Shown here in pieces: positions 1 to 8,457 of a stretch of 64,000 bases of DNA. The position numbers and the translations under genes were made by a program. This DNA comes from Planctomycetota bacterium (GTDB lineage Bacteria > Planctomycetota > UBA8742 > UBA2392), in the NCBI GenBank assembly GCA_003576915.1, contig QEVF01000013.1:1-64000 (forward strand), in the 5' to 3' direction. The notes under the pieces are model-generated. The model was not told the origin of the DNA, did no database searches, and saw only the letters and a program-made list of their open reading frames with translations. Position 1 is the first letter of the stretch. Each line of letters opens with the position of its first letter.

Positions 1-1509
1 GGCGTTACGGAACTGGATGCCGGCCGGGGTGCTGGTGAGGGCGAGGGTCACGTTGCCTGAAGCGGGCGTCAGGTTGCTACCGCTGACCGTGAAGCTGGCG
101 GCCGTGCCCGCCGTGCCCGCCGTGGTGGTGGGCACCGTAATCGTACCAGTGGGGTTGACCGTGAGGGTGGGGGTTGAACCGCCGGCGCTGACTACGATGG
201 AGTAGGCCCGTTCATTGAACTCAGACGAGAAACCGGTTGCGGTATTGGAAGCACGAACAGTGAAGTTGTAGGTGCCGGCCGTGGTCGGAGTACCCGACAG
301 CGTCGAGGTCGCGGCGGGGCCTGCCGCGAGGACCAGCCCCGGAGGCAGCGTTCCGGTACCCACACTCCACAGGTAAGTGGTGGGAGCGGGGGTTCCTCCG
401 CCACCCGTCGCCGCAAAGTTCTGCGTCGTGTAAGCGGTGCCCGTTGTGCCCGCGGGCAGTGCACCGGCAGCGGGCGAAGGCGCCGTAAGTTGGACCGGAG
501 GAGTTGCGGCAACGGCCTGAGCCGAAGCGGCCAGCAAACTGCAATTGGAACCCCAGGTCACAAAGAAGTTGCACAGCCATGCCGGAGTGGTTCCAAAGCC
601 CGTGCCGGCCCGAACAATCACGCGGAACTTGCGAGTTCCGGAGAGTGAGGCAGTGGTGATCGTTTTGCAGTCAGCCACACCATTGGCAATGGTGATGGTT
701 GTCTGTGCCACCGAACCTCCGCCCGCGTTCATGTCGTAGAGTTCGATGTTCAACGACCCGGTCACACCCGTGGCCGCCAGGCCACGAATGCTCACGTCCG
801 TCGTCGCCGCCGGAATCGGGAACGAAACGTCCATCTCGTACTGCACGTTGTCCGTCGCCGAACCGTGCGTGTGGATCCCCAAGACCTGATTGCAGTAGTG
901 ACGCTGATAAACAGAAGAAGCGCCCACAGTTCCGGCTGCGCCAACCGGAGCCGAAGTCCAGTTGTCATAGAACAGGCCGTTGCTGGCACCAAAGCCACCA
1001 CCTGCCGGTGTCACGTTCGTGCCGACATTTGTCGTAAAACGCACGGTGATGTCGTTGTTGGCAAGGGGCGGGTTGGTGAAGTTGCGCACCGTAAAGAAGA
1101 ACCGGTTCACACCCTGCAGCGTGACCACCGACGGAGTGAACGGAGCCTGGGCCCCCGCCCCGTAGAAACCAATGAGCCCCGTCGTGACCGGAACTGTGCC
1201 TGGATTTGCGATTTGAATGCCAGGCCTCGCAGCCGCCCAAGCGGCCTCATTGGCCGCCTTGGACATGTTCGTCACGTCATGCAGAATAACGATGCAGCCA
1301 TCGGTTGAAGTGCAGGTAAGCTCGATACTGACGGTGACCGACACGGGCGTTGCGCCAAAGTCCACGTCGAAATACCAGGAGTCCAGGATGTTCTGGCCCG
1401 CAGGGTAGGTTTGCGCCCCAGTGGTGACGTTGATTTGCGCCTGCGCTGCCTGGCCAAAGAGCGCAAAGCAGGCGCTCATCAGCAGAACTAACAAACTTGT
1501 CTTCTTCAT
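1..1509 (-). CDS. Secreted Ig-like (He_PIG) repeat protein, 3' end cut by window edge
   Basis: Open frame from the ATG at 1509 to the window edge (503 codons, no stop), so the C-terminus is missing. An AGGAGG-type ribosome binding site lies about 7 bases upstream of the ATG. The protein begins MKKTSLLVLLMSACFALFG and has a signal peptide ending near AQAQ. A beta-rich region with few charged residues follows. A putative-Ig (He_PIG) module lies around residues 330-410 (GTAYTTQNFAATGGGG ... PPGLVLAAG ... LSGTPTTAGTYNFTV). After it comes the start of a second module of the kind found in secreted proteins of Verrucomicrobia and Planctomycetes (LTVNPTGTITVPTTTAGTAG). It is probably exported to the cell surface; no catalytic residues are recognisable. 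It is transcribed away from the osmC-type gene. Confidence 0.8.
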   Translation of the reverse strand, partial: MKKTSLLVLLMSACFALFGQAAQAQINVTTGAQTYPAGQNILDSWYFDVDFGATPVSVTVSIELTCTSTDGCIVILHDVTNMSKAANEAAWAAARPGIQIANPGTVPVTTGLIGFYGAGAQAPFTPSVVTLQGVNRFFFTVRNFTNPPLANNDITVRFTTNVGTNVTPAGGGFGASNGLFYDNWTSAPVGAAGTVGASSVYQRHYCNQVLGIHTHGSATDNVQYEMDVSFPIPAATTDVSIRGLAATGVTGSLNIELYDMNAGGGSVAQTTITIANGVADCKTITTASLSGTRKFRVIVRAGTGFGTTPAWLCNFFVTWGSNCSLLAASAQAVAATPPVQLTAPSPAAGALPAGTTGTAYTTQNFAATGGGGTPAPTTYLWSVGTGTLPPGLVLAAGPAATSTLSGTPTTAGTYNFTVRASNTATGFSSEFNERAYSIVVSAGGSTPTLTVNPTGTITVPTTTAGTAGTAASFTVSGSNLTPASGNVTLALTSTPAGIQFRNA

Positions 1510-1737
1510 CAGTCTTCCTCCTTCTGTGCGCTGCCCTTGCGCTGTCTCAATGCCAACACGCGCCAAGCTTCTGCTCGGCGCACCTTGTCCCGAACGAACC
1601 GTTCCCTAGCGCAAACGCTGATCCTACCTCTCGGTTCACGAGATTCAATTCACATTCGTGTCACCGTTGGAATTCCGCGTTCTCTCCCGCGTTCCCCGCC
1701 GCCCCCTCTCCTGCTATACAGCCGCAAGGAGACCACC

Positions 1738-2163
1738 ATGCCCAAGCACTACTCGCTCACCGCCTCGCTGAAAGACGCCTTCAGAACCGACGTTGCCGTT
1801 CGCGGCCACAAGCTCGTGATGGACGAAACGCCGGATGTCGGCGGCAAGGACGCCGGACCCCTGCCCTTTGAGCTGCTCGCTGCCGCGCTCGCCGGCTGCA
1901 CGGCGCTGACTCTGCGGGCCTATGCCAATCACAAGAAGATCGCGCTCGATGGCGTCGAGCTCGAGATCTCCCTTACGCGCCGCGACCCCAGCGAAGTCGT
2001 CGCCGCGGGCCCCGGCGCCAAGACCGTGGTGATCAGGAAGAAGCTGAAGTTCAGCGACAAGGTCCCGGCGGACCTGCGCCAGAAGCTGCTTGAAATCGCG
2101 GCCAAGTGCCCCGTCAACAAGGCCCTGCTTGAGGGTTGCGAAACCTCGGCCGAGCTTGGGTAG
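1738..2163 (+). CDS. OsmC/Ohr-family peroxide-reductase-like protein
   Basis: 141 residues from the ATG at 1738, which has an AAGGAG site 8 bases upstream; the same frame is open further upstream but that part has no family similarity. The OsmC fold is evident: an N-terminal beta region, then a helix with the first redox cysteine (LLAAALAGCTALTLRAYA) and the second cysteine in AAKCPVNKAL. Both cysteines expected to reduce organic hydroperoxides are present. Family members act in the cytoplasm against organic peroxides. Its position beside a lipid cluster would suit lipid peroxide detoxification, but it is on the opposite strand and convergent with the cluster, so a shared role is inference. 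Confidence 0.85.
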   Translation: MPKHYSLTASLKDAFRTDVAVRGHKLVMDETPDVGGKDAGPLPFELLAAALAGCTALTLRAYANHKKIALDGVELEISLTRRDPSEVVAAGPGAKTVVIRKKLKFSDKVPADLRQKLLEIAAKCPVNKALLEGCETSAELG

Positions 2164-2225
2164 AGACTTGAGAGACAGAGCGATCGCCCAGGTGAGTCAC
2201 TGCCTTCTCTCAACTTCTCGAACTC
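2164..2225. terminator. Inverted repeat between convergent genes
   Basis: The short gap between the OsmC-type gene and the enoyl reductase gene contains TTGAGAGA and its complement TCTCTCAA about 30 bases apart, able to form a hairpin on either strand. It may serve as a weak bidirectional terminator; there is no long T run. Confidence 0.3.
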
Positions 2226-3053
2226 TCATGTCTTTGTCGCCTTCTTCACGATTTCGCGGTCGAAGTAGTTGCTGCCCATACCGGCATCAATCACCAGGCG
2301 CTGGGCGTTGATGCCGCTGGAGCGCGGCGAGAGCAGAAACGCCACGACGTTGGCCACCTCTTCCGTGGCCAGGGCCCTGTGGCGCAATGTCGCCATTTCG
2401 GCGTAGAGGTAGCTGTCCATGTAGGCAGGGATGCCCGCGCTGGCGCTCGTTTTCAGCAGGCTGGGCCCCACGGCGTTGAAACGCACACGAGTATCCGACG
2501 CAAAACTCTTGGCCAGGAATACCACGGCGCTGTCCAGCGCGGCTTTGACCGGGGCCATGTAGCCGTAGTTTTCCGCGGCCATGCGCATGTCGGAGATTCC
2601 GATCGTGACGGCCGCGCCGTCAGGATCAATCAGCGGTTTGAGCGCATTACTTAGCGCGATGAACGAGAAGCACGAAACGTTCACGGCCTGCAGAAAGTCC
2701 TCACGCTGGACTTCGTGGAACTTCTTGAAGCCCTCGCGGTAGTTGGCAAAGGCGATGCTGTGGACGAAGCCGTGGATCTTGCCGTGGCGCTGCTTCACGG
2801 CCTCGGCCAGGGCGTCAATCTCCGTCTGGCGTTCGACGTCACAGCACAAGATGGCGGACTGCGAACCCTTGATGCCGCGCTCTTTGTCCAGCAGCTTTCC
2901 GACTTCCTCGCGGCGGGCCTCGTTGCGCACCACGTGTACGACGCGGGCGCCGGCTTCGTCGAGCACGCGGCCGACGTGCCAGGCGACGGACTTTCTGTTG
3001 GCCGCGCCGAACACGAGGATGGTTCTGTCTTTGAGCTGGAGGAAGTCGGTCAT
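2226..3053 (-). CDS. fabI: Enoyl-ACP reductase, FabI-type SDR
   Basis: 275 residues. An N-terminal Rossmann segment ([15 protein letters not shown], residues 11-25) has the loose glycine pattern and 'S-V-A-W' typical of FabI. The catalytic pair is Tyr163-x6-Lys170 (YGYMAPVK), the spacing that separates FabI from ordinary Y-x3-K SDRs. The expected reaction is NAD(P)H reduction of trans-2-enoyl-ACP. Its ATG overlaps the stop of the FabZ-like ORF by four bases (ATGA), so translation is probably coupled. It is the last gene of the ole/fab cluster and supplies the final step of a dedicated elongation cycle. The residues between Tyr and Lys are not those of housekeeping FabI, so substrate use may differ. 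Confidence 0.85.
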   Translation of the reverse strand: MTDFLQLKDRTILVFGAANRKSVAWHVGRVLDEAGARVVHVVRNEARREEVGKLLDKERGIKGSQSAILCCDVERQTEIDALAEAVKQRHGKIHGFVHSIAFANYREGFKKFHEVQREDFLQAVNVSCFSFIALSNALKPLIDPDGAAVTIGISDMRMAAENYGYMAPVKAALDSAVVFLAKSFASDTRVRFNAVGPSLLKTSASAGIPAYMDSYLYAEMATLRHRALATEEVANVVAFLLSPRSSGINAQRLVIDAGMGSNYFDREIVKKATKT

Positions 3054-4012
3054 GCTTTCCCCGGTTCGATCAGCGCAACGATAAACTGCACGGTGAGCAC
3101 TTTCCTGGCGCCGCTGGTGACCTTGCCGGTCATGAGGTAGGCGTTGCCCATTTTTTCGTCGAGCGTTACTTCAAGTCGGCAGGTCTCGCCGGGCAAGACC
3201 GAGTTCCTGAACTTCGCATCCTGAATGCGTGTAAGCATGGGAACGGATCGAGCCGCGACAGCAGGCGAACGGTTTGGAGCCGCGCCTCCGCCATCGGCCC
3301 CCTCATTGTCGTTCTGGGCCCGTTGCGCCATCAGCAGGATCGCCCCGGTCTGGAAGCAGGCCTCGCAGAGCAGCACGCCCGGAGTCAGCGGCGAGCCCGG
3401 ATAATGCCCCGCGAAAAACGCCTCGTCGGGGCGAAAGGTGCGCTCGGTGACGATGCGACCTTCGCCCTGTTCGGCGATGCGATCGACAAACAGGAAAGGC
3501 GGGCGATGCGGAATGGCCTGCGTCACCGCCTGGTCCGGAGCACTCTCTGAATCGGCATGACCAAAAGGCAAACCGCAGAGACGCAGAGACGCAGAGGAAT
3601 CAGGATAGTTGTTCACCAGTCTTGTTATCCCGTCCTTCAGCACGGAAACGTTAAAGTTGATCAACAGGCCGACCGTCAGCCCCGATAGCTTCAAGTACGT
3701 GAGGAGCTGTGCCTGGTGGACAGGCAGGATCTTCTCGACCGCCTTCAGCTCCACGATGACGCAGTCCTCCACCAACAGGTCGATGCGATAACCGACATCA
3801 ACTTTGAGGCCCATGAACTCAACGGGAAGCGAGAGTTGTCGCCGCACCCTGAGTCCCGCGGCCTGAAGCGCGGCAACAACAAGTGCTTCGTAGGCCGATT
3901 CCAGGAGTCCGGGCCCGACTGCACGATGGACCTCAATGCAGACGCCGATGATGTTTCCGGTCAACTCTGCGAGTCTCTGCGCCTCTGCGTCTCTGCGGTC
4001 TGCCGGTTCCAA
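3050..4012 (-). CDS. FabZ-like dehydratase domain joined in frame to a GxxExxY (PD-(D/E)XK-like) domain
   Basis: One uninterrupted ORF of 320 residues that looks like two genes. Residues 1-150 are a GxxExxY protein: G35LLESAY41, then Asp78 and the E88-L-K90 pair of the PD-(D/E)XK nuclease fold. Residues about 165-320 are a hot-dog dehydratase with HRPPFLFVD at 169-177 and catalytic His203 ([12 protein letters not shown]) and Glu217, as in FabZ. The GxxExxY part is bounded by 25-bp inverted repeats (see mobile element A). The nuclease ORF reads through one repeat arm ([10 protein letters not shown]) into the dehydratase. A free FabZ-like protein could start at a GTG near 3526. The expected role is dehydration of 3-hydroxyacyl-ACP in the cluster. 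Whether the cell makes a true fusion is uncertain. Confidence 0.75.
   Translation of the reverse strand: MEPADRRDAEAQRLAELTGNIIGVCIEVHRAVGPGLLESAYEALVVAALQAAGLRVRRQLSLPVEFMGLKVDVGYRIDLLVEDCVIVELKAVEKILPVHQAQLLTYLKLSGLTVGLLINFNVSVLKDGITRLVNNYPDSSASLRLCGLPFGHADSESAPDQAVTQAIPHRPPFLFVDRIAEQGEGRIVTERTFRPDEAFFAGHYPGSPLTPGVLLCEACFQTGAILLMAQRAQNDNEGADGGGAAPNRSPAVAARSVPMLTRIQDAKFRNSVLPGETCRLEVTLDEKMGNAYLMTGKVTSGARKVLTVQFIVALIEPGKA
3572..3999. mobile_element. Inverted-repeat element A carrying a GxxExxY ORF
   Basis: The terminal arms 3572-3596 and 3975-3999 are reverse complements at 24 of 25 positions and are built from the core CGCAGAGACGCAGAG. They enclose 428 bases that encode the GxxExxY nuclease-like domain on the minus strand. 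Element B, 1.6 kb away, has arms with the same core and a different PD-(D/E)XK ORF. No transposase is present. No clear target-site duplication was found. Confidence 0.6.
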
Positions 4013-4025
4013 CGCTCAGCCTCCC

Positions 4026-5528
4026 TCAAACCCGCGACCCCACGTAAGCGTCCACTTTGTTCGCCGCGATCACGCCATAGTTGGCCGCGCCCAGCCAGCC
4101 GGACATGATGATGCCCACGCTGCCTGCGTGAAAGAGCCCCGGCAATTTCTGGTCAAGGTCCATGCTGACTTTGAGACCTTCCCACTTGGTGCCAAACGAG
4201 GCGCCCATTTGCTGATGCGTGTAGAACTCGAACGTGCGCGGCGTGCTGACCTCGATGTGATCGAGCTTGCCGCGGATACCCGGCAGATACTTCTCGAGGT
4301 GGCGGATCGTGCGCTCCGCGAGGTCGGCCTTCGCGGCCTCGTATTCCTTTTCGCCCAGGTTTTTCCAGTCGGCGTAATGGGCGTTCGTTGAACTGACAAT
4401 CGTGTAGCGATCGATGCCAGGCCGCGTCTTGGGGTAATAGAAACTGAACGTGCGCGAGAGCGTTTTCATGTCGCACAGTTCTTCGCTGGTGAAACTCCTG
4501 GCTTCGCTGCAGAAGAGCAGGTCTGTGACGAACGGAATGGTCTCGCCTTCGCGCACGCCGAGATAAACCTGGCACGAGCTGTTTGCCAGGCGCACCGCCT
4601 TGGCCTGCTCGGCGAACTCCGGCGAAAAATGCTCGACCCCCACCATGTTCAGGATCGTGGATTTGATGTTTGCGTTGCTGAGCACGGCTTTGCATTTGAT
4701 CTCGCGCCCGTTGGCGCGCACACCCGTGACGCGGCCATGCTCGACGTTGATCTTGTCTACGAGCACGCCCGAGAACATGTCGACGCCGTTCTTCTGCAGC
4801 TCTTTGCGCATCTTGAGGATGAGCTGGTCAGTGCCGCCCGAGAACGTGAACACACCCTTGCTCATGAAGTTTGAAAACACGATGCCATAGGCGACGGCGG
4901 GCTCAGCCAGCGTCGAGCCGTTGGCGTAAGTGATCGGCTCCATGAGCAGCCGGTGAACATCGTTGCGGCCGGGAAAGAAGCGGTTGAACAACTGGCCACA
5001 GGTTTCGCCGGTGTCGTTGTAGAAGTCGAGGCCGCGCAGGTAGGTGAAGAAGGCTTCGACGACTTCGGGCTTCAGGCCGAAGACGCTCACGAGCTTGGCC
5101 GAGTAATCCTCGCGATTGAAGCTGGTTTCAAAGGAGAACTGCGGGTTGTCGAATTTGATCGACTCAAGCTGGACGATGGAGTTGGCGATGTCCTCGTTCC
5201 AGTATTTCTTGCACGTCTTCTTCATGCCCACCGGAAAGCCGTGGAGCGAGATGTCGAAGATGTGCCCGCCGGGCCGTTTGAACCACGTCGCCATGCCGCC
5301 AAAATTGTAGTGCTGCTCGACAAGCAGCACGCGCCGCCCCTGCTTGGCAAGCACGTTGGCGCCGGTCAGCCCGGCGAGGCCGGAGCCAATGACCACGACG
5401 TCATACTCGGCCCTGGCGCGATCAATGGGGTTATGCTTGCGCTCCGCCCGCCCGCCGGAGCTGCCCTGCAGCACGCGCTTGTTCTCGCGCGCGAGGGAGA
5501 AAACTTCGGTTGACGGTTTGGTGGTCAT
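4026..5528 (-). CDS. CrtI-like FAD-dependent desaturase/saturase (copy 1)
   Basis: 500 residues. After a 40-residue charged N-terminal extension comes an FAD-binding Rossmann motif ([17 protein letters not shown], from residue 44) with the ribose-binding acidic residue in [12 protein letters not shown]. The C-terminal FAD segment is [20 protein letters not shown]. This is the phytoene desaturase / retinol saturase / amine oxidase superfamily, which removes or adds hydrogens on long apolar chains. Within an olefin cluster it plausibly desaturates, isomerises or saturates an acyl-ACP or the hydrocarbon. The substrate cannot be read from sequence. Its ATG overlaps the stop of the element B ORF (ATGA), an arrangement created by the insertion upstream. 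Confidence 0.8.
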   Translation of the reverse strand: MTTKPSTEVFSLARENKRVLQGSSGGRAERKHNPIDRARAEYDVVVIGSGLAGLTGANVLAKQGRRVLLVEQHYNFGGMATWFKRPGGHIFDISLHGFPVGMKKTCKKYWNEDIANSIVQLESIKFDNPQFSFETSFNREDYSAKLVSVFGLKPEVVEAFFTYLRGLDFYNDTGETCGQLFNRFFPGRNDVHRLLMEPITYANGSTLAEPAVAYGIVFSNFMSKGVFTFSGGTDQLILKMRKELQKNGVDMFSGVLVDKINVEHGRVTGVRANGREIKCKAVLSNANIKSTILNMVGVEHFSPEFAEQAKAVRLANSSCQVYLGVREGETIPFVTDLLFCSEARSFTSEELCDMKTLSRTFSFYYPKTRPGIDRYTIVSSTNAHYADWKNLGEKEYEAAKADLAERTIRHLEKYLPGIRGKLDHIEVSTPRTFEFYTHQQMGASFGTKWEGLKVSMDLDQKLPGLFHAGSVGIIMSGWLGAANYGVIAANKVDAYVGSRV

Positions 5529-6169
5529 TGGGTTGTTTGTTCTTGTTCGTTACCTGCAAAAGTCTCAACGCGGAGGCGCAGAGACGCAGAGAACCACCAG
5601 ACTTGATCGCGAACTCCCAGTACTTCGAAAGTCACCAAACGAGATTGTTGATGAACTGGATGAACCAGTCCAGCGCGTACAAGCTCACAACGCTTCCCCA
5701 GCCTGACTCTACAGACTTCCGAAGCGATCAACTCTACTGCTCGAATCACCGCCTCAAGATTCAGCCGAGGCGGCGAGTGTTCATAGCCAATAATGGCGAC
5801 ACTTCGGCGCTCCGGCCCGGCACGATCGATCAGCTTGAGGCAACCTGCCAGCACACTTCTGTTTCCGGGATAAGGGTGCAGCAGGCTCTCCGACCAGTGC
5901 TCCCACTCCAAATCATTGTCGCCAAAAGGTCGGGCGAGCTTCACTTCGATCGCCCACTCCTGTGGAATCAACAAGTCTGGCAGACGTTTAGTTACAGTCT
6001 TTGAGTATGGCCCTCCAATTTGACGAAGCCGAGTGGCAATCGCCTTGACAATCTGAGGTTCGCCAAATGGTCCAATTCCGGGTCGGAAGTTCTTGTGCTT
6101 CGGACGCGATGCATCTTCAGCCTGCAATGCGTCGGCGATGTCTCCAGTTAGTCTTTCCAAACTGAGCAT
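5525..6169 (-). CDS. PD-(D/E)XK nuclease-like ORF inside element B
   Basis: 214 residues, with an ATG just inside the right-hand terminal repeat. The central segment ([18 protein letters not shown], residues 63-80) gives Asp65 and E75-V-K77, the PD-(D/E)XK nuclease signature, with an upstream Glu (GEPQIVKAI, near residue 37) as a possible further ligand. The last 25 residues ([12 protein letters not shown]) are encoded by the left terminal repeat and flanking DNA, just as element A's ORF runs through its repeat. It is unrelated in overall sequence to the GxxExxY domain. It interrupts the otherwise metabolic operon and is most simply cargo of a mobile element. Nuclease activity is inferred from the motif only. 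Confidence 0.6.
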   Translation of the reverse strand: MLSLERLTGDIADALQAEDASRPKHKNFRPGIGPFGEPQIVKAIATRLRQIGGPYSKTVTKRLPDLLIPQEWAIEVKLARPFGDNDLEWEHWSESLLHPYPGNRSVLAGCLKLIDRAGPERRSVAIIGYEHSPPRLNLEAVIRAVELIASEVCRVRLGKRCELVRAGLVHPVHQQSRLVTFEVLGVRDQVWWFSASLRLRVETFAGNEQEQTTQ

Positions 6170-6198
6170 GTTTCCTCTGCGTCTCTGCGCCTCTGCGT
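5568..6198. mobile_element. Inverted-repeat element B carrying a PD-(D/E)XK ORF
   Basis: Arms at 5568-5591 and 6175-6198 are reverse complements at 23 of 24 positions and share the CGCAGAGACGCAGAG core with element A. The interior (about 580 bases) holds one nuclease-like ORF and no transposase. It sits between the two CrtI-like genes. Confidence 0.6.
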
Positions 6199-6272
6199 TT
6201 TGCCTTTTGCCGCGTCCGACTTATCTGCAAGCCCGCGCATGCATCATGAATCCGCCCGCAAGAACCAGTAGT

Positions 6273-7820
6273 TTACACGACCGGCTCTGAAACCTGCTCT
6301 TTCAGCACCCAGCGGTTCGCCATGGAAATCCCGCTCAGCGCGGCTCCAACGATTCCAAGAAATCCCTGGTCGGTGCCTATGATCGTCAAACCCTTGATGC
6401 CCGTTTCGCCCGTGCGCACTTTTTTCGGCGAGCCGTAGACCGCGCCGCCTTCGTGGCCCGTGAAATGCCTGATGGTGCGCGGTGTGAACATGTCGACGAG
6501 TTGCACGCGCGGCCGAAAATCCGGCAAGTGGCGGCCTATCACCGAGTTGACGCTGTGTTCGTAGCAATTCTGTTTCGCTTGAGTGTAGGCGTCGGCCTGC
6601 GAGGTATCAGGTATCGGGTTTCGGGTATCGGGAACTGCTCCGTTGCCGTTACCTGACACCTGGGACCTGACACCTGATACCCAATTAGCAGGCACTCGCA
6701 CCGAACTATCGCCCTCGCCGCGCTTCAGGGCCGCCCATTTCGCGTAGTTCGCGATGTTGGTGATGCGCACCAGCGCGTCGATGGGTTTGGGCAATCTGAA
6801 GTTCTGCGGCATGCAGATCACCCCGGAATCAACGTCGCAGAGTTCTTCGGGGCAGCGGTACTCGAAACGATCGCGATTGGAGAAGAAGATGATGGTTGCA
6901 TCGGTCTTAGGCAGCGCGTCGAGCACGGAGATGGTTTCGGTGAAGGACAATTTGCCCGTGGCATCGGCCTCCGGCCGATGTCCGGGAACTGGCGGAACGC
7001 CCATGCCACGATCGCCGTTCACCAGCTTGTTCGTCTCCACCAACCCCGCGCTGCTCAGAACGTGGTCGGCCTCGATGATTTCGCCGGATTCCAGTTCAAC
7101 CCCCACCGCTTCGTTTTCGCGCGTAAGAATGCGTTTCACGCCCGAGCGCAGACGCAGTTCGCCGCCCAGTTCGCGATAACGGTTCGTGAGCAGCGAAAGC
7201 ACGTGGCGCACGCCCGCCTGCGGCCTGGCAAAACCTTCCATGTAAATGCTCTTGAACATGACCACGAACTGGTCAAAGTCCATGTCGTGCTCGCGCGCGG
7301 AGCCATAGAACATCAGCGGGCAGAAGAGCATGTCCTCAAGGAGCGGCTCTTTGATGTGCTTGCGAACGATCTCTCGCGCACTCACCTGCGGCGCGTCCAG
7401 GTCGAGTTCGTTGAAGGCCGCGATTTCGCGCGTAAGCGCGTCGAAGCCATCGATCTCGCGCGGGAACGCGCGGCGCACTTCGCCCCTTAGATTTTCGAAG
7501 TCGTTGTCAAAGCGCAGCTTCGCGCCCGGGAACGAAATCAGCGAGAACGATTGCTCGTGCAGGTCAAGCTGCTCGTGCCGCAAGCGCAATTGCTTCAACA
7601 GGCGCGTGAGCGGCTTGCCCTTCGCTCCGCGCGGCACGTAGTTCGTCATCGCGTGCAGGCCGACGTCGAACTGCCGGCCCTTGAACTGGTAGAACGAGTT
7701 CAGTCCGCCCCAGACGTAATGCCGCTCAAGAACGACGACGCGCTTGTCGAACATGGCAAGGCGGATGCCGGCGGCCAAGCCGGACATGCCTGCTCCGATG
7801 ATGACGGCGTCATACTTCAT
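6273..7820 (-). CDS. CrtI-like FAD-dependent oxidoreductase (copy 2)
   Basis: 515 residues, paralogous in type to the 4026-5528 gene but clearly diverged. The FAD-binding motif is near the N-terminus (AVIIGAGMSGLAAG, residues 5-18) with VVVLERHYVWGG following. The C-terminal FAD motif is TIIGTDQGFLGIVGAALSG. Residues about 380-406 (including PDTRNPIPDTS) are encoded by a hairpin-forming repeat at 6603-6681 that keeps the frame open. Copy 1 has no such stretch, so this is probably a late in-frame insertion in a surface loop. Likely role: a second desaturation/saturation step on acyl chains made by the cluster. Confidence 0.8.
   Translation of the reverse strand: MKYDAVIIGAGMSGLAAGIRLAMFDKRVVVLERHYVWGGLNSFYQFKGRQFDVGLHAMTNYVPRGAKGKPLTRLLKQLRLRHEQLDLHEQSFSLISFPGAKLRFDNDFENLRGEVRRAFPREIDGFDALTREIAAFNELDLDAPQVSAREIVRKHIKEPLLEDMLFCPLMFYGSAREHDMDFDQFVVMFKSIYMEGFARPQAGVRHVLSLLTNRYRELGGELRLRSGVKRILTRENEAVGVELESGEIIEADHVLSSAGLVETNKLVNGDRGMGVPPVPGHRPEADATGKLSFTETISVLDALPKTDATIIFFSNRDRFEYRCPEELCDVDSGVICMPQNFRLPKPIDALVRITNIANYAKWAALKRGEGDSSVRVPANWVSGVRSQVSGNGNGAVPDTRNPIPDTSQADAYTQAKQNCYEHSVNSVIGRHLPDFRPRVQLVDMFTPRTIRHFTGHEGGAVYGSPKKVRTGETGIKGLTIIGTDQGFLGIVGAALSGISMANRWVLKEQVSEPVV
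6603..6681. repeat. Hairpin repeat inserted in frame in a desaturase gene
   Basis: The arms GGTATCAGGT (6603-6612) and ACCTGATACC (6672-6681) are perfect inverted repeats. Between them lie repeated GGTATCGGG and ACCTGACACC units. The element is read as protein without a frameshift. Confidence 0.6.
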
Positions 7821-7825
7821 GAGTT

Positions 7826-8105
7826 ATGAGTTGGGAGTTTTGAGTTCGGAGTAGAACGGCCCTGTCGCCGATTGGAATCCATTGAGCGCCGCGTCTTGCC
7901 GACAATCGCACCGATAATGCGGACAAGTTGGTTGAACACTTTGCCGGAGACCCCGAAATCCACGTCGTGGTAATGGCAGAACGCAGTGACGGCTACCGCG
8001 AAGCGATATCTTCGCTTCTCGATGTTCCGTCGGATGTCGCGCTTCGCTTCGCCGTCGTCCACGGAAGCCCTCATCGGAACTCTCAACTCGGAACTCCCAA
8101 CTCAT
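7826..8105. repeat. Inverted-repeat-bounded intergenic insertion (element C)
   Basis: A 14-bp perfect inverted repeat (ATGAGTTGGGAGTT at 7826-7839, its complement at 8092-8105), flanked by further GAGTT/AACTC units, bounds 280 bases between the ACP gene and the second CrtI-like gene. On the minus strand a small ORF (7817-8086; ends in STPNSKLPTHNS) reads through the repeat, the same behaviour as elements A and B. I cannot assign the small protein with confidence; its middle (NQLVRIIGAIVGKTRR) looks like a single helix and may be a decayed gene. Confidence 0.45.
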
Positions 8106-8110
8106 CACTC

Positions 8111-8377
8111 TCAACTGACGCGCGCAGCGCGCGCGACCAGCTTGCCGCGCAGGTAATTCACGCAGGAGTCGAGCGTGGCGAGCTGCATGTAGTCCGTGTC
8201 GGGCACGTTCACACCGTAGCGCTTGCGCAGCTCCATCACGATGTCGAGGAAGTCCATCGAATCGAGGTCCATCTGCTCGCGCAGGCGCACGTCGGGCTTG
8301 AGGTTGCTGGTGTCCTCGTCGGGCGCGATGTCGCTGATGATGTCGATGATGGCCTGCTTGATCTCTGCGTCGTTCAT
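8111..8377 (-). CDS. Acyl carrier protein dedicated to the lipid cluster
   Basis: 88 residues, the usual ACP length. Ser40 in LDSMDFLDIV is the phosphopantetheine attachment site, followed by the acidic helix II pattern. The C-terminus ends in a basic tail (RGKLVARAARVS) unlike typical acidic housekeeping ACPs. It lies directly after the FabF-type gene and is preceded by GAGAGCGAGCA, giving a reasonable ribosome site. It probably carries the growing chain for the cluster's FabF/FabZ/FabI set, and may deliver or protect unusual chains. Confidence 0.9.
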   Translation of the reverse strand: MNDAEIKQAIIDIISDIAPDEDTSNLKPDVRLREQMDLDSMDFLDIVMELRKRYGVNVPDTDYMQLATLDSCVNYLRGKLVARAARVS

Positions 8378-8457
8378 TGCTCGCTCTCCTCAGTTATCGG
8401 GCGCTAGGCCTTGGGCGCTAGACACCTGTTCGTTGCCGTTTCACCAGCGCCTGCCGC

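Noticed and set aside
1537..1737. N-terminal extension of the OsmC-family protein
   Set aside because: Not OsmC-like; the ATG at 1738 has AAGGAG and gives the normal family length.
7817..8086. Small minus-strand ORF as a four-helix-bundle (S23-type) protein
   Set aside because: Only a faint resemblance in one helix; the ORF runs through a terminal repeat and may be decayed, so no family was assigned.
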